This document shows, piece after piece, positions 8,290 to 16,741 of a stretch of DNA of 41,059 nt (positions within the stretch are counted from its first letter, which is position 1; every line of letters starts with the position of its first letter). The stretch covers positions 1-41,059 of the forward strand of contig JAILDV010000042.1 of NCBI GenBank assembly GCA_024688885.1, written 5' to 3'. The stretch is from Bacteroidaceae bacterium (GTDB lineage Bacteria > Bacteroidota > Bacteroidia > Bacteroidales > Bacteroidaceae). A program made the position numbers and the translations under genes. Below the pieces are notes generated by a model. It saw only the letters and a program-made list of their open reading frames with translations, was not told where the DNA came from and ran no database searches.

Positions 8290-8424
8290 AGTGGTAAACT
8301 TAATACAGGCATTATTCTTTCATTAAGGGTATACAGATGATACTGTGTACTGTACTGGGGAAGAATATGAAGTATGCTGGGGAGGAGGTCTGATAGTTTA
8401 GAGTTTAGAGACAGTTAAAAGCTA
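8290..8424 (+). other. Gap between the defence operon and wbuC
   Basis: No gene seen. It ends with a short heptamer motif (GTTTAGA twice, about 8395-8408) just before the WbuC gene; the same GTTTAGA/GTTTAGG type makes up the array at 30782. Confidence 0.5.
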
Positions 8425-8823
8425 ATGGTTATTACAACAAAGGAGATACTGGATGAATTAACTGCTAAGGCCAAGGAGAATCCGAGGTTGCGTTGCAATC
8501 TGGATATGAGCAACTCTGCAGATGACCAGTCGCAACGGATGCTGAATGCACTAGAGCCTGGGACTGTGATGCCAATACACAGGCACTTGGCTTCATCAGA
8601 AACAGTCATTATCATACGAGGTGGAATAAGATGGCTGTTCTACGATGAGCAGGGCCGGATAACCGAATCTACGGAATTATGGAGCGACGGAGATGTTAGG
8701 ATGCTCAATGTAGAGAAAGGCCGCTGGCACTCGCTGGAGTGTTTAGAGTCCGGTTCTGTATTGTTTGAGGCGAAGGATGGGCCGTATCAACCATTATCTC
8801 CCGAAGATATAATGGAGGTTTAA
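8425..8823 (+). CDS. WbuC-family cupin fold metalloprotein
   Basis: A 132-residue cupin with the family segments NSADDQSQRMLNALEPGTVMPIHRH and SSETVIIIRGG, then KGRWHSLECLESGSVLFEAKDGPY. The metal ligands expected of the fold (HRH, the following E, and the H of RWH) are all present. WbuC proteins are encoded in O-antigen and capsule loci, typically near N-acetylfucosamine genes; their reaction is not established. This gene is separated from the aminotransferase and dehydratase fragment by the 5.7-kb defence operon, suggesting that operon inserted into a polysaccharide locus. A second WbuC domain is fused to a membrane protein at 22470. Confidence 0.88.
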   Translation: MVITTKEILDELTAKAKENPRLRCNLDMSNSADDQSQRMLNALEPGTVMPIHRHLASSETVIIIRGGIRWLFYDEQGRITESTELWSDGDVRMLNVEKGRWHSLECLESGSVLFEAKDGPYQPLSPEDIMEV

Positions 8824-8898
8824 GGAGCTTAAGTGTTAAAGAAATGTTAATTATTGGCTAATTCCGAGTATCGAGCCATTTAGTTGGGAAATTATTTG

Positions 8899-8906
8899 TA
8901 TTTTTG
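8899..8906 (+). promoter_or_regulatory. Bacteroidetes-type -7 box (TATTTTTG)
   Basis: TATTTTTG fits TAnnTTTG and is 27 bp before the ATPase start at 8934. No good TTTG is seen at the expected -33 distance. It marks the likely 5' end of the transcript running towards 17020. Confidence 0.5.
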
Positions 8907-8933
8907 CAAATTAATAAACATTGATTTGAAACG

Positions 8934-9938
8934 ATGATAACTTCTACAATAATAAAGGGATTCGGACCGGTGAGGGATTTTCAATGGAACGGCACCGGCA
9001 GAATAAACCTGGTGATAGGACCCAATAAGTCGGGTAAGACATACCTGCTGAAGGCTCTCTACTCAGCCGTCAAAACGGTGGAGGCATACAAGCGTGGCAA
9101 GGAAGTGAGACGCGATGCTGAGATTCTGTTTGACAAGTTGTACTGGACCTATCAGCCGGACCAGCTAGGGAAGCTCGTTTCTACCGGCAGCAAGGCGGTG
9201 GAGTTTGCCATGAGTATGGAGGGGAATCAAGACTTCGCGTATTCTTTCGGTCCGTCAGCCAATAAGCAGGTGACAGTGACAAAGAATACCTGCCAGCCAC
9301 GACCGCAGAACTCCATCTTCCTGCCGGCCAAAGAGATTATATCTTTGCAGCAGATTATTATTAGGGTGAGAGATGACTATAAGGAGTTCGGTTTCGATGA
9401 CACTTATTATGACCTTGCAAAGGCTTTAACACCTAGTGTTAAGGGACGAAATTATAAAGAATTTTCCGTATCTAGAATGGCGTTGGAGAGTGCTATCGGT
9501 GGTCATATAGAGTATGATTTGGAGCGGAAGGAATGGGTGTTCCGTGAGGGAAAGCAGACTATCAGTATAGCTATGGCATCGGAAGGTGTAAAGAAGCTCT
9601 CCATCCTGGATGCCTTGTTGGGAAATCACTATCTCTCAAAAGGCTCTATTATATTCATTGACGAGCCTGAGTGTGCGCTGCACCCCAGACTGGTGTCACA
9701 ATTGATGGATATTATAGCAGAACTGACGAAAGCTGGGTTGCAGTTTTTTATTGCTTCGCATTCATACTTTGTAATTAAGAAACTGTATCTGCTGGCTCAC
9801 CAAAAGAATCTGTCGATTCCTGTGGTTTCGTTTGATGAGAACGGCGGTTGGCGAACTTCTGACCTTCGCAAAGAGATGCCCGAGAATCCTATTGTGGAGG
9901 AATCAATAAGGCTTTACACCGAAGAAATCAATCTTTAA
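8934..9938 (+). CDS. AAA/ABC-type ATPase (AAA_21/OLD-like), possible defence gene
   Basis: A compact SMC/OLD-like ATPase of 334 residues. Walker A is GPNKSGKT near residue 29, an SEGVKKLSIL signature-like segment lies in the second half, Walker B is IIFIDEPECALHP, and the switch histidine is in ASHSYFVIKKL. Such stand-alone ATPases usually pair with a nuclease or other effector in phage-defence systems. Here a small PD-(D/E)XK-like gene follows after 15 bp and would be the partner. No C-terminal Toprim domain is present, so it is not a classical OLD nuclease. The exact family cannot be named from sequence alone. Confidence 0.8.
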   Translation: MITSTIIKGFGPVRDFQWNGTGRINLVIGPNKSGKTYLLKALYSAVKTVEAYKRGKEVRRDAEILFDKLYWTYQPDQLGKLVSTGSKAVEFAMSMEGNQDFAYSFGPSANKQVTVTKNTCQPRPQNSIFLPAKEIISLQQIIIRVRDDYKEFGFDDTYYDLAKALTPSVKGRNYKEFSVSRMALESAIGGHIEYDLERKEWVFREGKQTISIAMASEGVKKLSILDALLGNHYLSKGSIIFIDEPECALHPRLVSQLMDIIAELTKAGLQFFIASHSYFVIKKLYLLAHQKNLSIPVVSFDENGGWRTSDLRKEMPENPIVEESIRLYTEEINL

Positions 9939-9953
9939 AATGAGAAGTGGTTT

Positions 9954-10454
9954 ATGGTGACATTTGAAGAGTCAGGAATGACTTTCTCATTTGAGGAGAG
10001 CGATATTTTCTACATTGAGAAGTCGGAGCGTTTCAGCACGATTGAAGGCGCAAAGCCATGTGAGTGTGTGGTACTGCACGATGGCAAGGTGTCTTTGATA
10101 GAAGCCAAAAGTTCGACTCCCCGTCCAGAGAATGCGGAGCAGTTTTTGACATTTGTAGGCGAAATAGCACAAAAGTTTAATGACAGTTATACATATTACA
10201 ATGCCGCCCACCAGAAACGTCAGCAGCCGGATGAGGTTTCGCACAATCAACAGTCGATACCGTTAGCCCGACAGAATTATGAGTTTTGTCTTATTATCAA
10301 TGGACACCCACGTGAATGGTTGTCACCTGTACTTGATCAGTTGAAGAAGACGATGAAGAAGTCGCTGAAATTGTGGGGATTTGACGATGCTTGTGTGAAG
10401 GTGTTGAATGAACAAGGGGCATTAAGTAAAGGACTGATTGCAAAAATAGGATGA
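9954..10454 (+). CDS. Small PD-(D/E)XK-nuclease-like protein, partner of the preceding ATPase
   Basis: The 166-residue protein has an E37-x12-E50-A-K52 arrangement within two predicted strands (CECVVLHDGKVSLIEAKSS), which is the core of the PD-(D/E)XK nuclease fold with Glu in place of the first Asp. The rest is helical with conserved-looking QNYEFCLIINGHPREWL. Sitting 15 bp after an ATPase gene, it could be the effector of a two-gene defence unit. Its last codons overlap the next gene by 4 bp (ATGA), indicating translational coupling to the peptidase. The nuclease call is an inference from a short motif. Confidence 0.6.
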   Translation: MVTFEESGMTFSFEESDIFYIEKSERFSTIEGAKPCECVVLHDGKVSLIEAKSSTPRPENAEQFLTFVGEIAQKFNDSYTYYNAAHQKRQQPDEVSHNQQSIPLARQNYEFCLIINGHPREWLSPVLDQLKKTMKKSLKLWGFDDACVKVLNEQGALSKGLIAKIG

Positions 10455-11476
10455 CTGAAGGATTGCTCAATAAACTCTTGATGACAGCGGCACCCTCGGG
10501 ATATGAGGGGGCGGTGCAGGTTGTGTTCAGAGAGCACATCGCTCCCTACGTGGCCAGCACAGAGACGGACACGATGGGGAATGTGATAGCCGTAAGACCA
10601 GGACCAGAGGGATGCCCGAAGGTGATGCTGACAGCGCACTGCGACGAAATAGGATTTCTGGTGAGCAATATTGATGACAACGGGTTCCTTTTTGTGCAGG
10701 AAATAGGCGGCATAGACACCGAACTGCTGCCTGGTCGGAAAGTGGAGATACACACAGCGAAAGGTACAGTGAACGGCATCTTCGGGAAAAAAGCCTTTCA
10801 CCTGACAAGAGGAGAGGAGAAAAAGAAGCTGGAAATCAGCGATGTGTGGCTGGACATAGCGGCAAGTGACAAGAAGGATGCGGAGGATAAAGTGCAGATA
10901 GGAGACTATGTAACTTTTGCCAAAGATGCCGTATTCAACAACAACGGGATAGTGGCTAGTCCCTCAACAGATGACCGCATAGGCGTGTGGACACTGATAG
11001 AGACGGCACGGCAGCTGAGCGGTGAGGAACTGGGATGCAGCGTGTACTTTGTGTCCACCTGCCAAGAAGAGTTGGGCGCACGTGGTGCTAAGACGGCAGC
11101 AGACTATATACACCCCGACGTAGGCATAGCGATAGACGTGACCCATGCAACGGACTATCCCACGGCAGACACCAAGTTGACGGGCTTTATTGGGATAGGA
11201 AAAGGGCCAGTGATAACGATGGGGCCCAATATTAACCGGGAGGTTTGTCGGGGACTGAAAACGGCTACGAGAGAGGGGAACGTGCAGTATGAAGCTATAG
11301 CCCGTCCCACAGGAACCGATGCCAATGTGATGCAATTGAGTAGCTGTGGCGTGAAGACGGGGTTGGTGAGCATTCCCTGCCGCTATATGCATACGCCCTA
11401 TGAGGTGGTAAGTATAGAAGATGCGCGGGGCGCAGCCAAACTGTTGGCAAATTATCTGAAATCACTTAAAATGTGA
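10451..11476 (+). CDS. M42-family metallo-aminopeptidase (glutamyl aminopeptidase/endoglucanase-M family)
   Basis: The 341 residues contain the M42 metal and catalytic set: AHCDE (H63), the DD of STDDRIG, QEELGARG with the general-base glutamate pair, AIDVTHATD, and a final histidine in CRYMHTPYE. These enzymes form large tetrahedral dodecamers that trim amino acids from the N-terminus of peptides in the cytoplasm. The gene is coupled by ATGA to the nuclease-like gene and is followed 40 bp later by a 34-codon peptide gene and a radical SAM maturase. A role in trimming the modified peptide is possible, but a housekeeping role is equally consistent. Confidence 0.92.
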   Translation: MTEGLLNKLLMTAAPSGYEGAVQVVFREHIAPYVASTETDTMGNVIAVRPGPEGCPKVMLTAHCDEIGFLVSNIDDNGFLFVQEIGGIDTELLPGRKVEIHTAKGTVNGIFGKKAFHLTRGEEKKKLEISDVWLDIAASDKKDAEDKVQIGDYVTFAKDAVFNNNGIVASPSTDDRIGVWTLIETARQLSGEELGCSVYFVSTCQEELGARGAKTAADYIHPDVGIAIDVTHATDYPTADTKLTGFIGIGKGPVITMGPNINREVCRGLKTATREGNVQYEAIARPTGTDANVMQLSSCGVKTGLVSIPCRYMHTPYEVVSIEDARGAAKLLANYLKSLKM

Positions 11477-11516
11477 CTATATAGTAACAAATTGTTTAAT
11501 TTAAATTTTTTTCACC

Positions 11517-11621
11517 ATGGAAGAAAGAATTGTATTGACCTGGACTGAGAAGGAGTCCAACGAGACGGCTCGTATGGGAGCAATGTACTGCTTCAAGAGC
11601 TGCGATGTGAACAGAAACTAA
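11517..11621 (+). CDS. Short peptide, candidate RiPP precursor of the adjacent radical SAM enzyme
   Basis: A 34-codon ORF starting ATGGAAGAAAG. Its charged first part (MEERIVLTWTEKESNE) would be the leader, and a short C-terminal part with a C-x3-C pair in MYCFKSCD would be the core, ending VNRN. It lies alone between the peptidase and a strong terminator hairpin, directly before a radical SAM/SPASM gene with a PqqD-like N-terminus. That is the typical arrangement of ribosomally made, radical-SAM-modified peptides. No ribosome binding site of the AGGAGG type is visible, which is usual in this phylum. The call rests on context. Confidence 0.6.
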   Translation: MEERIVLTWTEKESNETARMGAMYCFKSCDVNRN

Positions 11622-11642
11622 GGCTTCTGGGAACAAAAAACG

Positions 11643-11681
11643 AGTCTGTGTCGGACGGTGCACAATCCGACACAGACTTTT
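11643..11681 (+). terminator. Strong intrinsic terminator/attenuator between peptide and radical SAM genes
   Basis: A perfect 13-bp stem AGTCTGTGTCGGA / TCCGACACAGACT with a 10-nt loop, followed by TTTTA. It would end most transcripts after the peptide gene and let a fraction read into the maturase, giving excess peptide over enzyme. Confidence 0.85.
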
Positions 11682-11698
11682 ATCCGTTATTATAGAAG

Positions 11699-13030
11699 AT
11701 GAAACAACTGCAGCGTGAGATAGGGATGGGGGATGTGCTCCACTTCCCGAAAGACATAACATACCTGCACTACGAGGACAGGATTGTGGCCGTGGCCGTG
11801 GAGACGGCCAACTGGATAGTGCTGCCATCGGTGAGCAGCAAGGGATACTTGGAAGAACTATGTGCAGGAAAGACCGTTGGGGAGGTGATGGGGCAGATAG
11901 AGAATGCAGGAGAGAAACGACTCTTCCTGAAACTGCTGACGGCCATCATGGCGCGGCAGTTTGCAGGGCAGGATGAAGTTCCTGAACCCGAGTATGTTGC
12001 AGGTCACAAGATGCTGAACATCTATCTGACAAATGCCTGTAACCTGAGATGCCCGCATTGTTTTATGAAAGCGGGCAAGCGGCTTGCGAACGAACTGACG
12101 ACAGACGAGTGGGTAAGCGTGCTGAGAGATTTTAAGGAATGCGGGGGGACAGCCGTGACCTTGACAGGCGGTGAACCGACGATGCATCCTGGGTTCAGAA
12201 CCATTGTAGAAAGTGCCCATGGGATGGGACTGCAACTGACGGTGCTGACTAACGGCATCTTGTGGAATGACGAACTGATAGATGAACTGTCGCCCTGTAT
12301 GGCAGAAGTGCAGATTAGCATTGACGGTGTGGACGACGCCTCGAATGCCAAGATACGGCAAGCTGGGACATTTGAGACGCTGGTGAGGAATGTAATACGC
12401 TTTTCGAGAAACGGCGTGAGGGTATCGGTGGCCACCACTTTTACGAATGACAATATAGACGCTGCGGAGAACTACGCAGAGTTGGTGAACCGCATAAATG
12501 AGGAGACCGACAAAAAGGTCATCTTCAAACTGACCAAGAAAATACTACCCGGAAGGGACACACATTATAGCGAAGAGGAAAACAAGACCTACGAGGAAAA
12601 GATACGGCAGGTGGAGGAACTGACGGATGCGAATGCGAAGTATGAGGCTTTTATGGAGGGGCATACGCCTAACCTGGTTTCGACCAACTGCGGATTTGGA
12701 GGACTCTCGGTGGCAGCAGACGGAGAAGTGTATTTCTGCAACCGCGTGCTGGAGATTGTGTCGCAAGGCAATGTACGGGAACATCCGCTGAGCTATTTCC
12801 TGGAATTGGGTGAACAGGCTCACGAGGAGACTGGCATAGCGCACGTGGAGCCATGCAGACGTTGCGCCATCAGAAATGTGTGTGGTGGAGGTTGCCGGAT
12901 AGATGAATATGACTTCAGAGGACGTACTTGGGAGAAGGGACAGATACTGAGACAAACGAAGTGTGGCTGTCCGAATGAGTATCTGCTGAAGATGATGGTG
13001 GAGAGTTACGAGTATAAATATTCGTTTTAG
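11699..13030 (+). CDS. Radical SAM/SPASM peptide maturase with PqqD-like N-terminus
   Basis: The 443-residue enzyme has three parts. Residues about 10-90 read like a PqqD/RRE peptide-binding domain (VETANWIVLPSV..., ending CAGKTVGEVM). The radical SAM core has the cluster motif C114-NLR-C118-PH-C121 and the GGEP motif. The C-terminal SPASM region is cysteine-rich (TNCGFGG, YFCNR, PCRRCAIRNVCGGGC, KCGCP) for auxiliary Fe-S clusters. Such enzymes install thioether, C-C or similar crosslinks in a precursor peptide, and the likely substrate is the 34-residue peptide just upstream. The SNF2 gene begins 3 bp after the stop, so the two are co-transcribed. Confidence 0.9.
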   Translation: MKQLQREIGMGDVLHFPKDITYLHYEDRIVAVAVETANWIVLPSVSSKGYLEELCAGKTVGEVMGQIENAGEKRLFLKLLTAIMARQFAGQDEVPEPEYVAGHKMLNIYLTNACNLRCPHCFMKAGKRLANELTTDEWVSVLRDFKECGGTAVTLTGGEPTMHPGFRTIVESAHGMGLQLTVLTNGILWNDELIDELSPCMAEVQISIDGVDDASNAKIRQAGTFETLVRNVIRFSRNGVRVSVATTFTNDNIDAAENYAELVNRINEETDKKVIFKLTKKILPGRDTHYSEEENKTYEEKIRQVEELTDANAKYEAFMEGHTPNLVSTNCGFGGLSVAADGEVYFCNRVLEIVSQGNVREHPLSYFLELGEQAHEETGIAHVEPCRRCAIRNVCGGGCRIDEYDFRGRTWEKGQILRQTKCGCPNEYLLKMMVESYEYKYSF

Positions 13031-13033
13031 ACC

Positions 13034-15328
13034 ATGGCGTACAGGATAGCCTGCATATACGTGGAAGAGCAATCCTCGCTCAAGGAGGTGAGGCTGGAGG
13101 TGTGCAATGATGGCACATCCACCCAAATTGCTCCGTTTGTGCGTAAGGCTACTGTCGCGGATTTGGCAAAGGACGAGAACATACTGACACGGAATTTCGC
13201 TCTTTTGCTGAATGGATTAGGGTTCGTGTATCAACCCTTTGTGTTGAATGGGAGAGTGCTGGAGAACCCTGATGTCGGGGAACTGTTGAAAAGAAATGGG
13301 TATAGCTTTATACAGAGTGGCGGAAGCCGGTCGCTGAAGAAGGGAAACCTGCCGCTGATTGTAGGCGGAGCGGGCTTGGATATGGGAACGCTTTTGGGCG
13401 GTACGTTATACATTACGAACCAGGCCAACTGGAAAAGTGGTATAGAGGTGAGGCTGCGTTATCAGGATGCCGTTACGGAGGTACTACCTTATTACAACAC
13501 ATATCCCTTAAGAACGGTACAAGGCGGCTATCTGAAACGTGACGCCTGGGCTGAAGAGAGACTCTTGAAGACCTTGCAGCCATATGCTGTAGATGAGAGC
13601 GGATGCATTACGTTGGCGAGTTATGATGTGGACTTCCTGAGCGGTCTGGAAACGCAAGGCTGGACAGTGATGTATGCTAAGAAGAAGGCAAAACCATCGA
13701 AGTTGCATTTTAGGAGAACATCTTCTGGTATCCAGTGGTTTTCGACCAATGAGGATACGGAAGATGAGATTACAGGAAAACTATTGGAAGCTTATCTGCA
13801 TGGACGGAATTTCCAGCAGGGACGCGGCGGAGCTCTTTTCTTTTCGGGGTCGAGCGTTGAAAAGCAGGAGGGGGAAGATTTTGCAGCGGTTTATCTGCAG
13901 AACAAGAGCCTCGTAGAGAAATACAGAGAAGAAACACTGACGGAAGAAGAGAAAAAGGCCGTCAGGGAAGTGATAGAAAAGGACTTCAAGGCTGTACTAC
14001 GCGGGTATCAGTGGGATGGCTTGTATTGGCTGGCCACGATGCGGAAAAAACACTGTGGGTGTATCCTGGCAGACGAGATGGGGCTGGGCAAGACCCTACA
14101 GGTATTGGCTCATCTGGCAGCGTGCGGCAATGTACGGACACTAATCGTGGTTCCGACATCGCTCGTGAGCAATTGGAATGCAGAGAGACGACGGTTCCTG
14201 CCATCGTGGGAAGGGCAGGTGGCTCTGAATGAGCGAGAGCCGGTAATGGATAAGCGAGTGCATATCATCTCTTATGAAATGCTGCGGCGGAATATCGGGC
14301 ACTACAAGAACGTGCATTTTGATACACTGGTGCTGGACGAGGCACAGGTGCTGAAGAATGACGGCACGCAGCGGCACAAGGTGATAGCGCAACTGAACTT
14401 CGATCATGGGATTGTGATGACGGGCACCCCGATAGAGAATGCCGTAGATGATGTGTGGTCGTACTTCTATATTATTATGCCCGGGATGCGAGCAGTGCAT
14501 GATCGGCTGAAGAGGATGGCAGAAGGGGAGACCCGATCGGTGGCATTTCTGAAGATTTCGTCGAAGTTGTTGAATCCGTTTATATTGCGGAGAACGAAGA
14601 AGGAATATCTGAAAGAGCTGCCAGAGTGCGTGGAGCGGAATGTCTACGTGGCACTGGACAAAGAAGAACAAGCGACGTATGACCGTGTGCAGAAGATATT
14701 CGGAAAGGCATTGCGGGACGGCACCAGCGGACGGGTGACGAGTATTGCTCTGGAGGCTCTGCTGAGGTTGAGGCAGACCTGTGTGTCGGTGAACCTATTG
14801 CCATCGACACTATATAAAGGCGGACGCAGGATGTCGTCGAAGATGGCACTTGTGCTTGGGCAGATAGGACAACTGGGGGAGGATGATAAGCTGATAGTGT
14901 TCTCGCAGTTTGTGCAGGCACTGGAAGAGTTGGAGGAGTATCTGATGGAATATGGTATTCCTTATGTTTGCTTGTATGGTACGACAAGTGACCGAGAGTC
15001 TCCTGTGGTTGCGTTCCAGGAGGATACCACCGTGAAGGTGTTCTTGTTGAGCATCAAGGCAGGTGGCGTGGGGTTGAATCTGACGGCGGCAGACTATGTA
15101 TTGCTGCTGGACGATTGGTGGAACCCCGCTGTGGAAGTGCAGGCTTTTTCGAGGGCTCATCGGATAGGACAGAAACGGAACGTGGAAGTGATACGACTGG
15201 TATGCAAAGACACCGTAGAAGAAAAAATTCTGGCTCTGCAGCAGAGCAAACAGCAGACTGCGGATGTGTTTAGTCTGAATAGCGGGAAACTGACGGCAGA
15301 GGAGCTTAAGATGCTGGTGGAGAGATGA
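13034..15328 (+). CDS. SNF2-family DEAD-like helicase/translocase
   Basis: The last 430 residues form a full SNF2 motor. Motif I is DEMGLGKT from residue 347, the DEAQ box is VLDEAQ, motif III is MTGTPIEN, and the helicase C domain has SIKAGGVGLNLTAADYV, LLDDWWNPAVEVQA and RAHRIGQ. The first ~310 residues are not recognised. These ATPases move along double-stranded DNA or remodel protein-DNA complexes, and in bacteria occur in restriction-like defence loci such as DISARM. Being 3 bp behind a radical SAM peptide maturase is unusual. Confidence 0.93.
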   Translation: MAYRIACIYVEEQSSLKEVRLEVCNDGTSTQIAPFVRKATVADLAKDENILTRNFALLLNGLGFVYQPFVLNGRVLENPDVGELLKRNGYSFIQSGGSRSLKKGNLPLIVGGAGLDMGTLLGGTLYITNQANWKSGIEVRLRYQDAVTEVLPYYNTYPLRTVQGGYLKRDAWAEERLLKTLQPYAVDESGCITLASYDVDFLSGLETQGWTVMYAKKKAKPSKLHFRRTSSGIQWFSTNEDTEDEITGKLLEAYLHGRNFQQGRGGALFFSGSSVEKQEGEDFAAVYLQNKSLVEKYREETLTEEEKKAVREVIEKDFKAVLRGYQWDGLYWLATMRKKHCGCILADEMGLGKTLQVLAHLAACGNVRTLIVVPTSLVSNWNAERRRFLPSWEGQVALNEREPVMDKRVHIISYEMLRRNIGHYKNVHFDTLVLDEAQVLKNDGTQRHKVIAQLNFDHGIVMTGTPIENAVDDVWSYFYIIMPGMRAVHDRLKRMAEGETRSVAFLKISSKLLNPFILRRTKKEYLKELPECVERNVYVALDKEEQATYDRVQKIFGKALRDGTSGRVTSIALEALLRLRQTCVSVNLLPSTLYKGGRRMSSKMALVLGQIGQLGEDDKLIVFSQFVQALEELEEYLMEYGIPYVCLYGTTSDRESPVVAFQEDTTVKVFLLSIKAGGVGLNLTAADYVLLLDDWWNPAVEVQAFSRAHRIGQKRNVEVIRLVCKDTVEEKILALQQSKQQTADVFSLNSGKLTAEELKMLVER

Positions 15329-15357
15329 GAAATAGTTAATAGAAGATTTGTGGCGAC

Positions 15358-16692
15358 ATGAGTGAAGAGAATAATGACAATAAACTACCGAAAGAATTGT
15401 TGTCGTATGATGGCTCAGAAGACAAAATACCTGTGCTCCAGACAGGCATCTTAGGAGAAATCAGCAAAGTGGATTTGGTGTTGTCCCACGTCAAATATGA
15501 CTTTTTGAAGCAACCTTTAGCGAATTTCGCAGTTTTGTCTGCACAAGTAGATGCGATCTGTGGTAAGAATTCATTCCTAACCACTAAAGCCGCATTTGAG
15601 CCTTTGAAAAGTACGCTATGGGCAGACTTGGACAAGACAAAAGGATCCGTTTTGGGTATAGGAAAATGGTCTGCTGATTCTGTCTGTGCCGCAACAACCG
15701 CTCTGTCGTCATTGAAAGAAAGTCTGGACGCTAGTGTTTCGGCTTTGGCATCACTTGAAGCACAAACGAGTGTGCTTGCGAGCAGCTTAGGGATAAACCC
15801 AATAACGAGTGTTGCCAATCAGATTTCATCAATAACGGGTATGGTGTCTCCGTTGTCAGAATCCGTGAGAGAACTGATTGCTCCTACGACGATGCTGTCG
15901 AACTTGAGCAAGATTGCCCTGGATGCGCATCAATCGATGGTGGATGCAGGTAGTTTGTCAGAGTGGAAATTGGGGGTTGTGGACAGCGCTTCATATTTAG
16001 TGGACAGGCAGGTTGACTGGACATCGCAGTTTTGTCATTCTGTTTACGGTGAGCGCCCTTTTGAGAAAATTGATGGTTTGGATGGTATATCGCCAAACGT
16101 TAATATCTTGAGCTGGCTGCCCATTGAATTAGAGGAAGAGAAAAAGAAGAAAGAGGATATCAAACCCAAGGAAGCCCTAGAAAAAACAACTATTCTCAGA
16201 CTCAGTGAGAAGGGAAAACGGCTTATCAACAAGGTGGTGGATATTAATAATCTTTGCTTAAGGACAGGGCGTGAGCAGCTCTTCAAATATACAGCAACTA
16301 CTACGCGAGCGGCGGCCACTATGGGTGGTACGGCCTGTGCAAGCAGGGATGATTTTGGATTTATAATAGATGGCCTTTATATGTTTTTCTACGAGAATCT
16401 GGAGCGAATAAAAGGGCTGGTTACTGATGCAGTCGTTCGTGGAGAAGATGCATTCCAATGTATCTTTAGGGTTAAAGCTATGAGAACAGATTATAGGCAT
16501 GACTATGAGCATGGGGCGGATGGGGATATAAGGAAGAAGAATAAGATGATAGGGAGTGCCTATGCATATTATTCTGGGAAACCTGTATTGACTTCGAGTC
16601 AGGACTATCTTCTGGCACAAGAGAAACTATATGATGAGTTTGCAGAGCTGGCAGATATTCTGGAACATGAGTTGATGAAGGGAGTGAATTAG
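15358..16692 (+). CDS. Uncharacterised protein with C-terminal HEPN-like RNase motif
   Basis: The 444-residue protein is not recognised as a named family. Residues 40-215 are helix-forming and rich in Ser, Ala and Leu (repeated SSLKESLDASVSALASLEAQ-like runs), suggesting coiled coils. A lysine/glutamate hinge (EEEKKKKEDIKPKE) follows. The last ~130 residues are helical and contain R380-HDYE-H385, matching the R-polar-x3-H signature of HEPN ribonucleases, preceded by the helix FGFIIDGLYMFFYENL. HEPN domains are common RNA-cleaving effectors in toxin-antitoxin and phage-defence systems. The gene is 29 bp after SNF2, in the same run, and would fit as effector. The HEPN call rests on one motif and helix pattern. 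Confidence 0.6.
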   Translation: MSEENNDNKLPKELLSYDGSEDKIPVLQTGILGEISKVDLVLSHVKYDFLKQPLANFAVLSAQVDAICGKNSFLTTKAAFEPLKSTLWADLDKTKGSVLGIGKWSADSVCAATTALSSLKESLDASVSALASLEAQTSVLASSLGINPITSVANQISSITGMVSPLSESVRELIAPTTMLSNLSKIALDAHQSMVDAGSLSEWKLGVVDSASYLVDRQVDWTSQFCHSVYGERPFEKIDGLDGISPNVNILSWLPIELEEEKKKKEDIKPKEALEKTTILRLSEKGKRLINKVVDINNLCLRTGREQLFKYTATTTRAAATMGGTACASRDDFGFIIDGLYMFFYENLERIKGLVTDAVVRGEDAFQCIFRVKAMRTDYRHDYEHGADGDIRKKNKMIGSAYAYYSGKPVLTSSQDYLLAQEKLYDEFAELADILEHELMKGVN

Positions 16693-16741
16693 GCTCCATT
16701 TGATAATTGTAAGATGCGCAGGGAGAGAAGGTGGAATACTT

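Noticed and set aside
8934-10454. PARIS or Gabija defence system
   Set aside because: The ATPase has no Toprim domain and the partner has a PD-(D/E)XK-like, not DUF4435 or UvrD-like, pattern.
10297-12453. Several minus-strand open frames of 80-170 codons opposite the M42, peptide and radical SAM genes
   Set aside because: Shadow frames caused by codon bias of the real plus-strand genes; no recognisable motifs.
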